Of a DNA stretch of 46,812 nucleotides, positions 18,358 through 27,196 are shown piece after piece. Positions within the stretch are counted from its first letter, which is position 1. Each line of letters begins with the position of its first letter. The stretch comes from Gammaproteobacteria bacterium (GTDB lineage: Bacteria; Pseudomonadota; Gammaproteobacteria; Xanthomonadales; SZUA-36). The stretch is from positions 1 to 46,812 of the forward strand of contig JAUIJU010000022.1 in NCBI GenBank assembly GCA_030431095.1. The letters are read 5' to 3'. The notes beneath the pieces were generated by a model. It was not told where the DNA came from. It was given only the letters and a program-made list of their open reading frames with translations, and searched no databases. The position numbers and the translations under genes were made by a program.

Positions 18358-18430
18358 AACGGGTCTCCCGTAAACTGATGAGCTATTTTAATGAGCTTGA
18401 TCCAGCAGTTTGTGCCATTGATTGAATGAT

Positions 18431-18449
18431 TGCAGATGTTTATGCTGCA
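18431..18449. promoter_or_regulatory. Lrp-box-like palindrome between ald and lrp
   Basis: TGCAG and CTGCA flank ATGTTTATG as an inverted repeat. The core CAGATGTTTATGCTG (18433-18447) matches 12 of 15 positions of the E. coli Lrp consensus YAGHAWATTWTDCTR. It lies 25 bases before the lrp start and 74 before the ald start, well placed to control both. Another AT-rich patch (18383-18392) is near the ald side. Binding is inferred from sequence match only. Confidence 0.55.
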
Positions 18450-18473
18450 ACAGCCTTATTTCGCAGTGAGCCC

Positions 18474-18971
18474 ATGCCCCGCAACGACAAGCAACTGGCC
18501 GACCTGGACCGCATCGACCGCCGCATCCTGGAAGTACTGCAGGCCGACGGTCGAATTTCCAACGTAAAGCTGGCGAAAAAAGTGAACCTGACCCCAACGC
18601 CCTGCCTGGAACGGGTGAAGCGTCTGGAGCGGGACGGTTTCATTCGCGGCTACACCACCCTGCTCGACCCCGAGAAAGTCGACGCCGGTCTCCTGGTGTT
18701 TGCCGAGATCAGCCTGACCCACACGGCCCGGGACGTGTTCCGCGAGTTTCGCCGGGAGGCAAGGGAATTGCCCGAGATCCTGGATTGCCACCTGGTCAGT
18801 GGCAACTTCGATTACCTGATCAAGGCCCGGGTCCGGGACATGCAGGAGTACAGGGCCTTCCTGGCGGAAAAAATCCTGGCACTGCCCGGGGTCAACGGCT
18901 CGCGCAGCTACGTGGTCATGGAGGAGGTCAAGGAATCGACCCGGCTTCCCCTGGACCGCGCGCCCCGCTGA
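18474..18971 (+). CDS. lrp: leucine-responsive regulatory protein, Lrp
   Basis: 165 aa from ATG 18474 (GTGAG just upstream). An in-frame ATG at 18426 would add 16 residues absent from known Lrp and would place the Lrp-box-like palindrome inside the gene. The HTH domain reads DLDRIDRRILEVLQADGRIS and LTPTPCLERVKRLERDGFI; the RAM effector domain includes ECHLVSG-like CHLVSGNFDYLIKARV and LPGVNGSRSYVVMEEVK. Similarity to E. coli Lrp (164 aa) is high along the whole length. The local role is probably alanine-responsive control of the divergent ald operon. Confidence 0.93.
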   Translation: MPRNDKQLADLDRIDRRILEVLQADGRISNVKLAKKVNLTPTPCLERVKRLERDGFIRGYTTLLDPEKVDAGLLVFAEISLTHTARDVFREFRREARELPEILDCHLVSGNFDYLIKARVRDMQEYRAFLAEKILALPGVNGSRSYVVMEEVKESTRLPLDRAPR

Positions 18972-19086
18972 GCCCGTACCACCAACCGGGCGACGGAGAC
19001 GGTTTCCGGCGCCACCAGTGATGACCCGGTAGCGCGCGGCGCGCTGACGGGAGTATGCTCTGCCCTACCCAGCCTGACGGGCCCCC

Positions 19087-20013
19087 ATGAGCACCCTGAT
19101 CATCCACCACGACGACTGCCTGCGGCACGATCCGGGCCCCCGGCACCCGGAGCAGGTCCGCCGCCTGGCGGCGGTCATGGGTGGCCTAAAAAGCCTGCGT
19201 GGCCTGGAATACCTGCCCGCCCCGCTGGCCGGCCGCGAGCAACTCGACCGCGTGCACGACACGCGTTACCAGGCCTGGCTGGACGAGATGGAACCGGTCG
19301 AGGGTCGCGTTCCATTGAACGAGGCGGACACGCTGGTCAATGCGGGCTCGGTGGCCGCCAGCGCGCGGGGCGCGGGTGGGCTGTGCTTCGCCATCGAACA
19401 GTTGCTGGCCGGCAACGCGCCGAACGCGTTTGTCGCCACGCGCCCACCCGGCCACCATTCCGGCACGGACTTTTCGATGGGTTTTTGCCTGTACAACAAC
19501 GTCGCGGTCGGGGCGCGGCACGCGCAGTCTTCCGACGGCATCGAACGGGTGGCCGTGCTCGATTTCGACGTGCACCATGGCAATGGCACCCAGCAGATTT
19601 TCGAGAACGACCCCAGCGTGCTGTTCATCTCCAGTCACCAAATGCCGCTCTATCCGGGCAGCGGCCACCCGGAAGAGACCGGCGTGGGCAACATTCTCAA
19701 TCTGCCCCTGGCGCCGGGCTCGGACAGCGCCTCGTTTCGCGCCAGCTGGTCGCGCAAGGCGCTACCCGCGCTGGCCGCCTTCGCACCGGACCTTGTGCTG
19801 ATCTCCGCCGGCTTCGACGGCCACCAACGCGACCCCCTGGGCCAGCTCCAGTTGCTGGATGCCGATTTCGAGTGGATCACCCGCGAGATCATGGCCGTGG
19901 CGGACGACTGCGCGGATGGCCGCGTGGCGTCCATTCTGGAAGGCGGCTATGACCTGGAGGGCCTGGCCACGGCGACCCGGGCGCACGTGGCGGCGTTGCA
20001 GGCTGCGACATGA
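19087..20013 (+). CDS. histone deacetylase-family amidohydrolase (acetylpolyamine/acetoin-utilisation type)
   Basis: 308-aa Zn-dependent hydrolase of the HDAC/AcuC/AphA superfamily. Motifs: DPGPRHPEQVRRL at the N terminus, RPPGHHSG (catalytic His pair), FCLYNNVAVGA, the metal site LDFDVHHGNGTQ, ISSHQMPLYPG and SAGFDGHQRDPLG. All catalytic residues look intact. Bacterial members act on acetylated small molecules or proteins; which one applies here is unknown. The next gene's TTG start lies 75 bases downstream. Confidence 0.93.
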   Translation: MSTLIIHHDDCLRHDPGPRHPEQVRRLAAVMGGLKSLRGLEYLPAPLAGREQLDRVHDTRYQAWLDEMEPVEGRVPLNEADTLVNAGSVAASARGAGGLCFAIEQLLAGNAPNAFVATRPPGHHSGTDFSMGFCLYNNVAVGARHAQSSDGIERVAVLDFDVHHGNGTQQIFENDPSVLFISSHQMPLYPGSGHPEETGVGNILNLPLAPGSDSASFRASWSRKALPALAAFAPDLVLISAGFDGHQRDPLGQLQLLDADFEWITREIMAVADDCADGRVASILEGGYDLEGLATATRAHVAALQAAT

Positions 20014-20087
20014 GCGCCGGCTTTCCTGCCGACCTGAACACGCGGCGCTATGCTGATATTGCCCAATCGCCCACCGAGGAAGCGCTT

Positions 20088-20915
20088 TTGACCAGGAAAC
20101 CGCAACACCGAACCCTATCGATCCTCCTGAGTCTGCTGGCGAGCACACCCGCGGTCGCCCAGGACGCCACCACCAATCCCACGATCGCCAGCGACTGGCT
20201 GATCTCCGTCGGCACGGCGTTCACCGAGAACGATCCGAAAATCGGCCTGGCCCCCGACGGCGCCCGCGTGACCCTGATCGATCTCGAGGCCCTGGGCATC
20301 GACCCGGACGACAACGACTACTACGTCGCCGCCACCTGGCAGGCGCCACGGCGGTGGCGGCTGGACTTCACGACCTATGTCTCCAAGCTCGACGGCGGCC
20401 TTTTTACCGACAAGGACTACACGTACGGCGACCTGGTCATCCCAGCGGGCAGCGGCCTTGCGATGGACCTGAGCTCCCGTTTCTACGTCCTCAATGCGCA
20501 CTATTCGTTCTGGAAAAAGCCCCGCTGGGAAGCCGGTGCGGGCTTCGGCATTTACGCGCTCGACTGGGCGGGCGGGCTTGCGCTGGTCAACGGCGACTCC
20601 GGCGAGGTGCTGGGCCAGGAGACGGAAGATTTTCTCGCGCCACTGCCCACCCTCGGCCTGTTCGCACGCTATGCGTTTACCGAACGCCTGGCGGGACGGG
20701 TCGGCGTGGACTGGCTCAGCGCCAACATCGACAAGTACGACGGCGAAGTGTTCGCCCTGTCCGCCGGACTGGACTGGTGGTTTTCACAACACTGGGGACT
20801 GTCGGCCGGCCTCGATATCGTCGACATCGACGTGACCGTGGACGACGAACCCTTCAACCAGTACGTCAATGCCAGCTGGGACTCGCTCTACGTCAAGCTG
20901 AACCTGGCGTTCTGA
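20088..20915 (+). CDS. outer-membrane beta-barrel protein (OmpW-like)
   Basis: 275 aa. I place the start at TTG 20088 because GAGGA lies at 20076-20080 with a seven-base spacer and the protein then begins with a clean signal peptide (basic N terminus, hydrophobic core, cleavage after TPAVAQ). An upstream in-frame ATG at 20010 overlapping the previous gene would bury the signal peptide. The mature protein alternates aromatic and polar residues in short beta strands and ends in phenylalanine (LNLAF), as outer-membrane barrels do. The length suits an eight-strand barrel, but assignment to OmpW proper is tentative. Confidence 0.75.
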   Translation: MTRKPQHRTLSILLSLLASTPAVAQDATTNPTIASDWLISVGTAFTENDPKIGLAPDGARVTLIDLEALGIDPDDNDYYVAATWQAPRRWRLDFTTYVSKLDGGLFTDKDYTYGDLVIPAGSGLAMDLSSRFYVLNAHYSFWKKPRWEAGAGFGIYALDWAGGLALVNGDSGEVLGQETEDFLAPLPTLGLFARYAFTERLAGRVGVDWLSANIDKYDGEVFALSAGLDWWFSQHWGLSAGLDIVDIDVTVDDEPFNQYVNASWDSLYVKLNLAF

Positions 20916-20930
20916 AGCGGGCGCACGGCT

Positions 20931-20959
20931 TTGCCGGACCCGCGGCTTCCGGTTACCAT
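20931..20959 (+). promoter_or_regulatory. promoter of the tRNA-Gly gene
   Basis: TTGCCG (20931-20936), a 17-base spacer and TACCAT (20954-20959), followed by a GC-rich discriminator (CCCCACC). This is the layout of stable-RNA promoters subject to stringent control. Start expected near 20966, six bases before the mature tRNA. Confidence 0.55.
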
Positions 20960-20971
20960 CCCCACCACCGC

Positions 20972-21045
20972 GCGGGTGTAGTTCAATGGTAGAACCTCAG
21001 CTTCCCAAGCTGATGACGTGGGTTCGATTCCCATCACCCGCTCCA
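20972..21045 (+). tRNA. tRNA-Gly (anticodon CCC)
   Basis: 74 nt with encoded CCA (21043-21045). Acceptor GCGGGTG pairs with CACCCGC. The D arm is GTTC/GAAC, the anticodon arm TCAGC-TTCCCAA-GCTGA gives anticodon CCC, and the T arm is GTGGG-TTCGATT-CCCAT. It closely resembles E. coli glyU. It reads GGG codons. Confidence 0.97.
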
Positions 21046-21078
21046 TTTCCGCACGCCTGATCGATACCGGCTCGCCCC

Positions 21079-23073
21079 ATGCCCCAATCGCTCCTGCACA
21101 AGGCCCGCGAACTGCTGCAACACGGTGACCTGGAGGCCGCCGAGGCCCTGATGCGCGAATCACTGGATCACGAGCCCGTGGCGGTAGGCCTCCGCGACTT
21201 GCTGGTGGCCGAACGGCGCGATGAAGAGGCGGCGGACATCGCTCACCTCCTGGCCGACGGCGACTCCCCCGAGGCTGCGGTCAGCCGCTCTTTCCTGGCG
21301 TTTCGTGACGGCGACCTGCCCGGCGCCCTGCAGGCCGCCCAACAGGCCCTGGCCGCCGCGCCCGGCCTGGCCTCGGCACTCAACCATGCCGGCCGCGCCC
21401 TGCACAATCTCGGTAAAGGTCAAGACGCCCTGCGCGCCTTTCGGCAGGCGACCGGGGCCGACCCCGACCTGGCCTGGGCCTGGCATAGCCGGGGCCACGC
21501 CGAGCGCGCCTCGGGTGACACGTCCGCGGCCGTGCAGTCGTTCCGCCGCGCCGTGTCGCTGTCGCCCGGCTCCCTCGCCGCCCGCCACGACCTGGGCATC
21601 ACACTGTCCCTCGCCGACAGGCCGCGAGAGGCGCTGGCGGTATTCGATGAGTTGCTGGCGCGCGTGCCGGACCATGCGGGCGCCCTGGTGGACAGCGGCC
21701 TCACCCTGCTGTTGCTGGGACGCCTCGACGAGGCGCAGCACCGCCTGGAACACGCCATCGGGCTCGACCCGGAACACGCCCTGGCCCACCTCTACCTGGG
21801 CCAGCTGTACAACGAACGCACCGACACGCAAGCGGCGCTGGCGCATTTGCGGCGTTCCGCGGAACTGGACCCGCGGGACGTGGAAACCTGGATCGAGCTG
21901 ACCGGCGTTCTGGAACAGGCGAACGCCATCGACGAGGCCATCGAGGCCCTGCGCCAGGGCTTCGGCGCCGACCCGCAGCATCCGGGCCTGCACCTGGAGG
22001 GCGCGAAACTGGAACGGCGCAGGAACGACTCCGCAGCCGCCGTCAGACGTCTGCGCGGCCTGGACCCGCGCTCCATGCCCACACGGCTGCAACAGCAGTA
22101 CTGGTTTGAACTGGGCCTGAACCTGGACCGGGAAAACCAGGCGGACGCCGCCATCCAGGCCCTGGAGCGTGGCAATGCCCTGGCACGCCGGAGCGTGCGT
22201 TCGCGCGCCGTCGACCCTGACGCCCTGGCGCGGCGCTGCCAGGCGCTCGAGGCATGGATCGATGCCGGCATGCCGGGCGCGACAGCGCCCGACGCCGAGC
22301 GCAGCCACGGCGCCGGCCTGTGTTTCCTGGTGGGCTTTCCCCGCTCCGGAACCACGCTGGTCGACACTTCGCTGGCCACCCACTCCGGGGTCGCCGCGCT
22401 GGAAGAGCCACCGACCCTGGACCAGGTGGTGCGGCACCTGGAGCGGGCATCACTACCCTACCCCGCGGCACTCGCCGGCCTTGACGCGGCAGGCGCGTCA
22501 CATTGCCGGGAGCGCTATTTCGCCGCGGCGCGCACCCTGCTGGGCGGCGACCCGCCCGGCCTTCTGATCGACAAGATGCCCCTGCGTTTCCTGCACGCCG
22601 GACTGATCCAGCGCCTGTTCCCGGCGGCGAGGATGGTGTTCGTGGCGCGCCACCCCTGTGACGTGGTCTTGAGCAACTTCATGCAGCAGTACGCCGTGAA
22701 CGAAACCAACATTCATTTCGACACGCTGGATCACTCGGCGCGAACGTACGCGCGAATCATGGACCTGTGGGCGAGGCTGGAAGAGGCGCTGGAACGGCCG
22801 GTCCACACCGTGCGCTACGAGGACCTGGTGGCGAATCCCGGCCAGGCCCTGGCCGGCGTCTGCCGGTTCCTGGACCTGGACGCCGGGAACCTGCGGCTGG
22901 CGGGCGCAGACCGCCTGGCCACCCGCGACCGCGTGCGGACCAGCAGTTACCAGCAGGTGGGTGAGGAGATTTACGACCGCGCGGCGGGTCGCTGGACGCG
23001 ATACCGCGCCCACCTGGACCCATTGATGTCACCCTTGCGTCCGCACATGGAGCGCTACGGCTACGGGGTATGA
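21079..23073 (+). CDS. TPR-repeat sulfotransferase family protein (intact PAPS loop)
   Basis: 664 aa. The N-terminal two thirds (about 1-400) are consecutive TPR-like helical pairs (for example AGRALHNLGKGQDALRAFRQ and LYLGQLYNERTDTQAALAHL). The C-terminal sulfotransferase domain begins at FLVGFPRSGTTLVDTSLATH (about 416), the 5'-phosphosulfate-binding loop, followed by DKMPLRF and the 3'-phosphate-binding segment VFVARHPCDVVLSNF near 520. It probably transfers sulfate from PAPS to a protein or carbohydrate held by the TPRs; the acceptor is unknown. It starts 33 bases after the tRNA and is convergent with a second, diverged TPR-sulfotransferase. Confidence 0.87.
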   Translation: MPQSLLHKARELLQHGDLEAAEALMRESLDHEPVAVGLRDLLVAERRDEEAADIAHLLADGDSPEAAVSRSFLAFRDGDLPGALQAAQQALAAAPGLASALNHAGRALHNLGKGQDALRAFRQATGADPDLAWAWHSRGHAERASGDTSAAVQSFRRAVSLSPGSLAARHDLGITLSLADRPREALAVFDELLARVPDHAGALVDSGLTLLLLGRLDEAQHRLEHAIGLDPEHALAHLYLGQLYNERTDTQAALAHLRRSAELDPRDVETWIELTGVLEQANAIDEAIEALRQGFGADPQHPGLHLEGAKLERRRNDSAAAVRRLRGLDPRSMPTRLQQQYWFELGLNLDRENQADAAIQALERGNALARRSVRSRAVDPDALARRCQALEAWIDAGMPGATAPDAERSHGAGLCFLVGFPRSGTTLVDTSLATHSGVAALEEPPTLDQVVRHLERASLPYPAALAGLDAAGASHCRERYFAAARTLLGGDPPGLLIDKMPLRFLHAGLIQRLFPAARMVFVARHPCDVVLSNFMQQYAVNETNIHFDTLDHSARTYARIMDLWARLEEALERPVHTVRYEDLVANPGQALAGVCRFLDLDAGNLRLAGADRLATRDRVRTSSYQQVGEEIYDRAAGRWTRYRAHLDPLMSPLRPHMERYGYGV

Positions 23074-23077
23074 GCGA

Positions 23078-23101
23078 CGGCCTCGCCGCACGGCGAGGCC
23101 G
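23078..23101. terminator. hairpin between the two convergent TPR-sulfotransferase genes
   Basis: CGGCCTCGCC and GGCGAGGCCG form a perfect 10-bp stem with a GCAC loop, starting four bases after one stop codon and ending five bases before the other. Symmetrical placement suggests a bidirectional terminator. There is no T-run on either side, so it may work poorly by the intrinsic mechanism or serve as a 3'-end stabiliser. Confidence 0.6.
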
Positions 23102-23106
23102 GCCGA

Positions 23107-25224
23107 TCAGTGCACCGCGTCGGAGCCGGGCGCCTCTTCGGTCTCCCCGGCGCGCTCCCCGGCATAGTCCCGGTACACGCCCGCGGTGATCGGCACCGGT
23201 AACGCGCCCTGCTCGAAGGTGGCGGTGACAGCGTCTTCGGGGGCCAGCCCCAGGGCCTCCTGGATCGCCGCCAGCGATTCGGCCGGAGCGGCCTCGACCG
23301 CATCGTAGTCCACGTCGACGAAGTTCAGCGGCAGGGCTTCGCGACAACGCTGCAGCAATGCCAGCTGGTTGCCGTAAATGCGCGCCATCAGACCCAGGTC
23401 ACGGTAGCCGCTCATCATCCAGGCCACGCTCATGTCTCGCGGGTCGCGCGTCACCACCAGCACCCGTGCACCGGGGAACAGCCGCGCGATGGTCGGCAGG
23501 GCCTCGACGGTCAGCCACATGCCATCCAGCACGGTTCTTTCACCGCCTTTGACGCCCAGGCTTTCCATCGCTTTCCAATAGCGGCCACGGCGCAACTGCA
23601 CCTGGGCATCGTCGAGTCGCGCCAGGGCGTCGGCGCCACGCGGTCGATCGACGTGGGCCCGGCGCTGGGCCTGGTTGGGGCCGGGATCGATCACCATGCG
23701 CAGGCCGGAATGCGCGGCCAGGGACGGCAGCACCCGTTCCTGCCCGGAGCCTGGCCAGCCGATCACGAACACCGGGTCCGGGCGGCCGTCGCCGGGCGCC
23801 TCGCGAGGCCAGTCCGCGGTGGCCTCGGGCGTCATCGCGGTGGTCGGGTCCACGCCGCTGCCTTCGAAGTCCGCGTCGATGGAAAGGATTTCCGCGCAGC
23901 GGTGCGCCAGGGCGGCGTATTGCCCGGCCGCCTCGGGAAAACGACCCGCCGCGTGCAGGGCCTCGGCCAGCAGGCGACGCACCTGCAGCAGACGCTGCGT
24001 CGACAGGCCGGGTCGATTGACCAGGTCCTGCAGCGCGTCGATGGCGGCGACATCACCGGCATCGAACCACTTGCGCGCCCGGTACAGCAGCACGTCGACG
24101 GAAGGAGGGTCTTCCGCCAGCAGGGCTTCGAACAGTTCCTGCGCCATGGCCTCGCGACCATCCGCCTCCAGCGCCTGCACGTAGGCCAGCCGGGCCTCGG
24201 CAGAGGCGTCCTCGCGGTTGCACCGCGGCTGGATGGCCGCGATGGCGGCAGCGGTGTTCCCTGCGCGCAACTGGGCGTGACATACCAGGATGTCCAGCGA
24301 TTCGCTCTCGACTCCCGCCTGCAACAACGTATCCAGCGCGGCGAGGGCGCCGTCGGTGGCGCCGCGAGCGATCAGCAGTTCGGCCAGGGGCAGCACCAGG
24401 TCCTCGCGCGGGGCTTCGCCGGCGGGCGCCATCTGCAGGGCCGCCGCGAGCAGGCCTTCCGCCTGGCCCGGGTGGCCGGCCGCGGTCTCACAGGCCGCCA
24501 GGGCGCGGAACAGGTCCGGGTTGGCGCGGCCCTTGTTAACCGCCTCGCGCAGCGGTTTCAGGGCGGGGATCACTTCGCCCATGTCGAGCTGTGCCCGGCC
24601 CAGGTATTCCAGCAGGTCGGCCGAGCCTGGCGCCTTTTGCAGGGCGTTCTCGAAACACTGCACGGCGAAACCCGCGTTTCCGGTCTCCATGAAGGCCCGA
24701 CCCAGCTGCGCCTGGGCGGTCAGCGCCTCGGGTTCGACCCGCAGGGCCTCCTGCAGGTACACCATGGCTTCTTCGGGCCGCCCCAGCTCGAGCGCGGCGG
24801 TCCCCTTGTAGGTCAGCGCCTGGGCGTTCTCCGGCTCTTCGCCCAGCACCTGGTCAGCAGCGTGCTCGGCCGCCTCGAAACGGCCGGACGCCAGCTCGAT
24901 GAAGGCCAGCGCCATGCGCGAGGGAATGTGGTTTGGATCGATGTCCAGGGCTTGCTGAAAGGCCTGGCCCGCCTCTTCGCCTTCCTTGCGGCTGATGTGC
25001 AGCACACCCCGGGCATGAAAAATGTTGGGATTGAACGGCTCCAGGCGTTCCGCCTCGCGGAACAGTTCAAGGGCATCGTCCAGGTCACCGCGCTGCTGCC
25101 GAACCCGGGCGAGCAGGAACACGGCCTCCGCGTTGCTGGGATTGCTCTCGATCTCGGCGCGGAACAGGTCTTCCGCCTCGGACAGTTCACCCGCCTCCAG
25201 GTGTTGCTGCGCTTTTTCCATCAT
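23107..25224 (-). CDS. TPR-repeat sulfotransferase-like protein with degenerate PAPS loop
   Basis: 705 aa from ATG 25224; a GTG at 25260 would add 12 residues and lengthen the overlap with yheT. Residues up to about 480 are TPR units (LEAGELSEAEDLFRAEIESN, LGRPEEAMVYLQEALRVEPE and others). The C-terminal domain has the sulfotransferase layout, but the 5'-PSB loop reads FVIGWPGSGQERVLPSLAAH, where active members have PRSGTTL. The 3'-phosphate segment VLVVTRDPRDMSVAW is kept. It may have lost PAPS binding or changed donor, or act as a scaffold. Last gene of a plsC-yheT-sulfotransferase series, overlapping yheT by 38 bases. Confidence 0.83.
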   Translation of the reverse strand: MMEKAQQHLEAGELSEAEDLFRAEIESNPSNAEAVFLLARVRQQRGDLDDALELFREAERLEPFNPNIFHARGVLHISRKEGEEAGQAFQQALDIDPNHIPSRMALAFIELASGRFEAAEHAADQVLGEEPENAQALTYKGTAALELGRPEEAMVYLQEALRVEPEALTAQAQLGRAFMETGNAGFAVQCFENALQKAPGSADLLEYLGRAQLDMGEVIPALKPLREAVNKGRANPDLFRALAACETAAGHPGQAEGLLAAALQMAPAGEAPREDLVLPLAELLIARGATDGALAALDTLLQAGVESESLDILVCHAQLRAGNTAAAIAAIQPRCNREDASAEARLAYVQALEADGREAMAQELFEALLAEDPPSVDVLLYRARKWFDAGDVAAIDALQDLVNRPGLSTQRLLQVRRLLAEALHAAGRFPEAAGQYAALAHRCAEILSIDADFEGSGVDPTTAMTPEATADWPREAPGDGRPDPVFVIGWPGSGQERVLPSLAAHSGLRMVIDPGPNQAQRRAHVDRPRGADALARLDDAQVQLRRGRYWKAMESLGVKGGERTVLDGMWLTVEALPTIARLFPGARVLVVTRDPRDMSVAWMMSGYRDLGLMARIYGNQLALLQRCREALPLNFVDVDYDAVEAAPAESLAAIQEALGLAPEDAVTATFEQGALPVPITAGVYRDYAGERAGETEEAPGSDAVH

Positions 25225-26227
25225 CGACGTGATTTCTCGTGTGTCCAGGATGCCCGGCACCCTGCAGAAAGGCCTCGACGATCCGGTCTTCCGCCCAGCT
25301 GTCGAGCTTCCAGTTTTTCAGGTATCCACAATGGCCGCCGTGCCTCGTGACCCGGATTTCAAGCTGCGGTGAAGCCGGCAGCAGGGCCAGGTCATCCACC
25401 GGGCAGACCGGGTCGTCGCGCGAGGTCAGCACCACGCTGGGCACTTCCAGCCCGCGCATGCGATTACCGGCGACCGAGTAACCCTGCAGGTAATCCTCCA
25501 GCGAACCGAAGTCGTAGTAGCGCGTGGCGAAGTACTCGGTGCGTGCGCGCAGACCCGGCAGGTTGAACCACTCCTCGTAGTCGTAACGGTCTGGAAATAC
25601 CTGTTGCTTCGCGCGCAGCGATCGCGACCACTTGCGGACGTAATATGTCTCGTAGAATGTGGGTCCGCTTTCCATCGCCTTCAACACGCTGGCCGGATCG
25701 ATCACCGGGCACACGGTGAAGGCCTGGCGCATGTCCAGCCCCCTTGCCGGCCCGTGTCGCGCCACCCGCAAGGCGAAATTGCCTCCCAGCGAGTATCCGG
25801 CCAGCTGCCAGGCTGACGCCCCCAGCCGGCGCTGCATATCGCCCAGGGCGTTGATGACCTCGTCCAGTCGGCAGGAATGAAAAATCCCGGGGTTGAGATG
25901 GTGGGTGTCGCCGTGGTCCCGGAAGTTCAGTCGCAACACGTCGAAACCCTGGCCAAACAGCCGGGCGCCGGTGGCCAGCATGTAATTGGACCGGGTGCTG
26001 CCCTCCCAGCCGTGCAGCAACACGGCCAACCCCAGGGAATCGCGCTCCTGCCGCGACAGGTGCCCCTGCAGGCGGACGCCTTCGCCACCGTCGAGAATCA
26101 GCGTTTCCTCGCCCGCCAGCATGCGCGCGGCACGGCGTTGCACGCGGCCCCGCCGCAAGGCGCTGGAATTGAGCACGGACTGGGTGTGGGGGCTGCGCAG
26201 GCCCAGTGGCGCGATGAACTCGTTCAT
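25187..26227 (-). CDS. YheT-family alpha/beta hydrolase
   Basis: 346 aa. N-terminal RSPHTQSVLNS and LDGGEGVRLQGHLS are typical of the YheT/ABHD1-3 group. The catalytic serine is Ser146 in GYSLGG, with HGWEGS as the oxyanion strand, acid candidate in SRDDPVCPV and catalytic His in RHGGHCGYLKNW. Predicted to hydrolyse carboxylic or short-chain lipid esters in the cytoplasm; the substrate is not known for the bacterial proteins. Start overlaps the plsC-like stop by four bases, which points to a lipid-related role. Confidence 0.91.
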   Translation of the reverse strand: MNEFIAPLGLRSPHTQSVLNSSALRRGRVQRRAARMLAGEETLILDGGEGVRLQGHLSRQERDSLGLAVLLHGWEGSTRSNYMLATGARLFGQGFDVLRLNFRDHGDTHHLNPGIFHSCRLDEVINALGDMQRRLGASAWQLAGYSLGGNFALRVARHGPARGLDMRQAFTVCPVIDPASVLKAMESGPTFYETYYVRKWSRSLRAKQQVFPDRYDYEEWFNLPGLRARTEYFATRYYDFGSLEDYLQGYSVAGNRMRGLEVPSVVLTSRDDPVCPVDDLALLPASPQLEIRVTRHGGHCGYLKNWKLDSWAEDRIVEAFLQGAGHPGHTRNHVDDGKSAATPGGG

Positions 26228-27015
26228 GCCGTCCCTGCCGCCACGCCCACCGGCGCCTCGTAAGCCGCGCGGACGGCTGTCTCCGCCCGTTGCGCCAGCA
26301 CCTTGCGCGGCTGGTCGCCGACATCGAACGGTTCCAGGAAAACCACCTCTGCGCGGCTGGTGGGTCGGCCCATGAATCGCACCAGGTTCTGCAAGAAATT
26401 CTCCCCCGCCAAAAAAGTCACTTCCGGGTCGATGCGTCCGTCACGCACGTAGCGGATCATTGCCGGCTGCACCGGGCAGCCCGCCTCCTGCGCGGCCTTG
26501 AACATGCGGGCATGAAATCGCTTGACATGTACCCCCGGAAACACGCCGCCTTCCGGAAACACCGCGACCCGCCCACGAGACGACAGACGATCGAGCACCT
26601 GCGCCATCACGCCGTGCGCGGAATCCCGGCTGCCACGCTGGTGAAAGATGGTACCGCCGGCGCTGGCCAGGTGGCCCAGGACAGGCCATCCGGCGATCTC
26701 CGCTTTTGCCACGAAACCCATCTCGGCCACACTGTGGAAGGCCTGGATGTCCGCCCACGACAGGTGATTGGCGACGATCAGCACGGGGCCGTCCAGGGGC
26801 GCCCCGCGAACGATGGGCTCGAGTCCGAAAATACGGCACATCCAGCGCGACCACCAGGTCAGCAGCACCACGTCCAGGGTTCGCCGCCCGCAGCGAATGG
26901 CTCGCCCCGCCGTGCTTTGCGCCAGCAGGGTGGGCAGCAGGCCCAGGGTGGCGTGCAGCAGGAACAGGCTGCCGCGAAACAACCAGCGCAGGGGACTGAG
27001 GGCGTCGTGCCACAT
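26224..27015 (-). CDS. 1-acyl-sn-glycerol-3-phosphate acyltransferase (PlsC-like)
   Basis: 263 aa from ATG 27015; a longer in-frame extension to 27336 is not protein-like and overlaps the divergent gene. An N-terminal membrane segment (about 14-34) precedes the acyltransferase domain: block I NHLSWAD (His84, Asp89), block III VAVFPEGGVFPG (153 onward) and GCPVQPAMIRY. Expected to acylate lysophosphatidate or a related lysolipid at the inner membrane. First of three overlapping genes on this strand, divergent from the reductase at 27197. Confidence 0.9.
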   Translation of the reverse strand: MWHDALSPLRWLFRGSLFLLHATLGLLPTLLAQSTAGRAIRCGRRTLDVVLLTWWSRWMCRIFGLEPIVRGAPLDGPVLIVANHLSWADIQAFHSVAEMGFVAKAEIAGWPVLGHLASAGGTIFHQRGSRDSAHGVMAQVLDRLSSRGRVAVFPEGGVFPGVHVKRFHARMFKAAQEAGCPVQPAMIRYVRDGRIDPEVTFLAGENFLQNLVRFMGRPTSRAEVVFLEPFDVGDQPRKVLAQRAETAVRAAYEAPVGVAAGTA

Positions 27016-27196
27016 GGGCGAATCTGGGGCCTTCCATGGTCTGGAAAAGCGGCAAAGATTAGCACATGAGTGCCCCACCGAGGCACGCCGGAGAACGGGT
27101 GACGGCCTCGTTCGGCTTGCATTGCGGCGGTCGGGAACCCATCTTGTCTCGCTGAAGGCCTTTGGTCCCACTCCATGAACAAGAGGCAGGCAGTCC

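Noticed and set aside
20888-21163. Minus-strand open frame of 91 codons containing a GIEPTSSAWEAEVLPLNYTR-like peptide
   Set aside because: It is the antisense of tRNA-Gly(CCC); this peptide is a known type of false gene call opposite glycine tRNAs.
23653-25350. 565-codon plus-strand open frame
   Set aside because: Antisense of the TPR-sulfotransferase; no domain visible.
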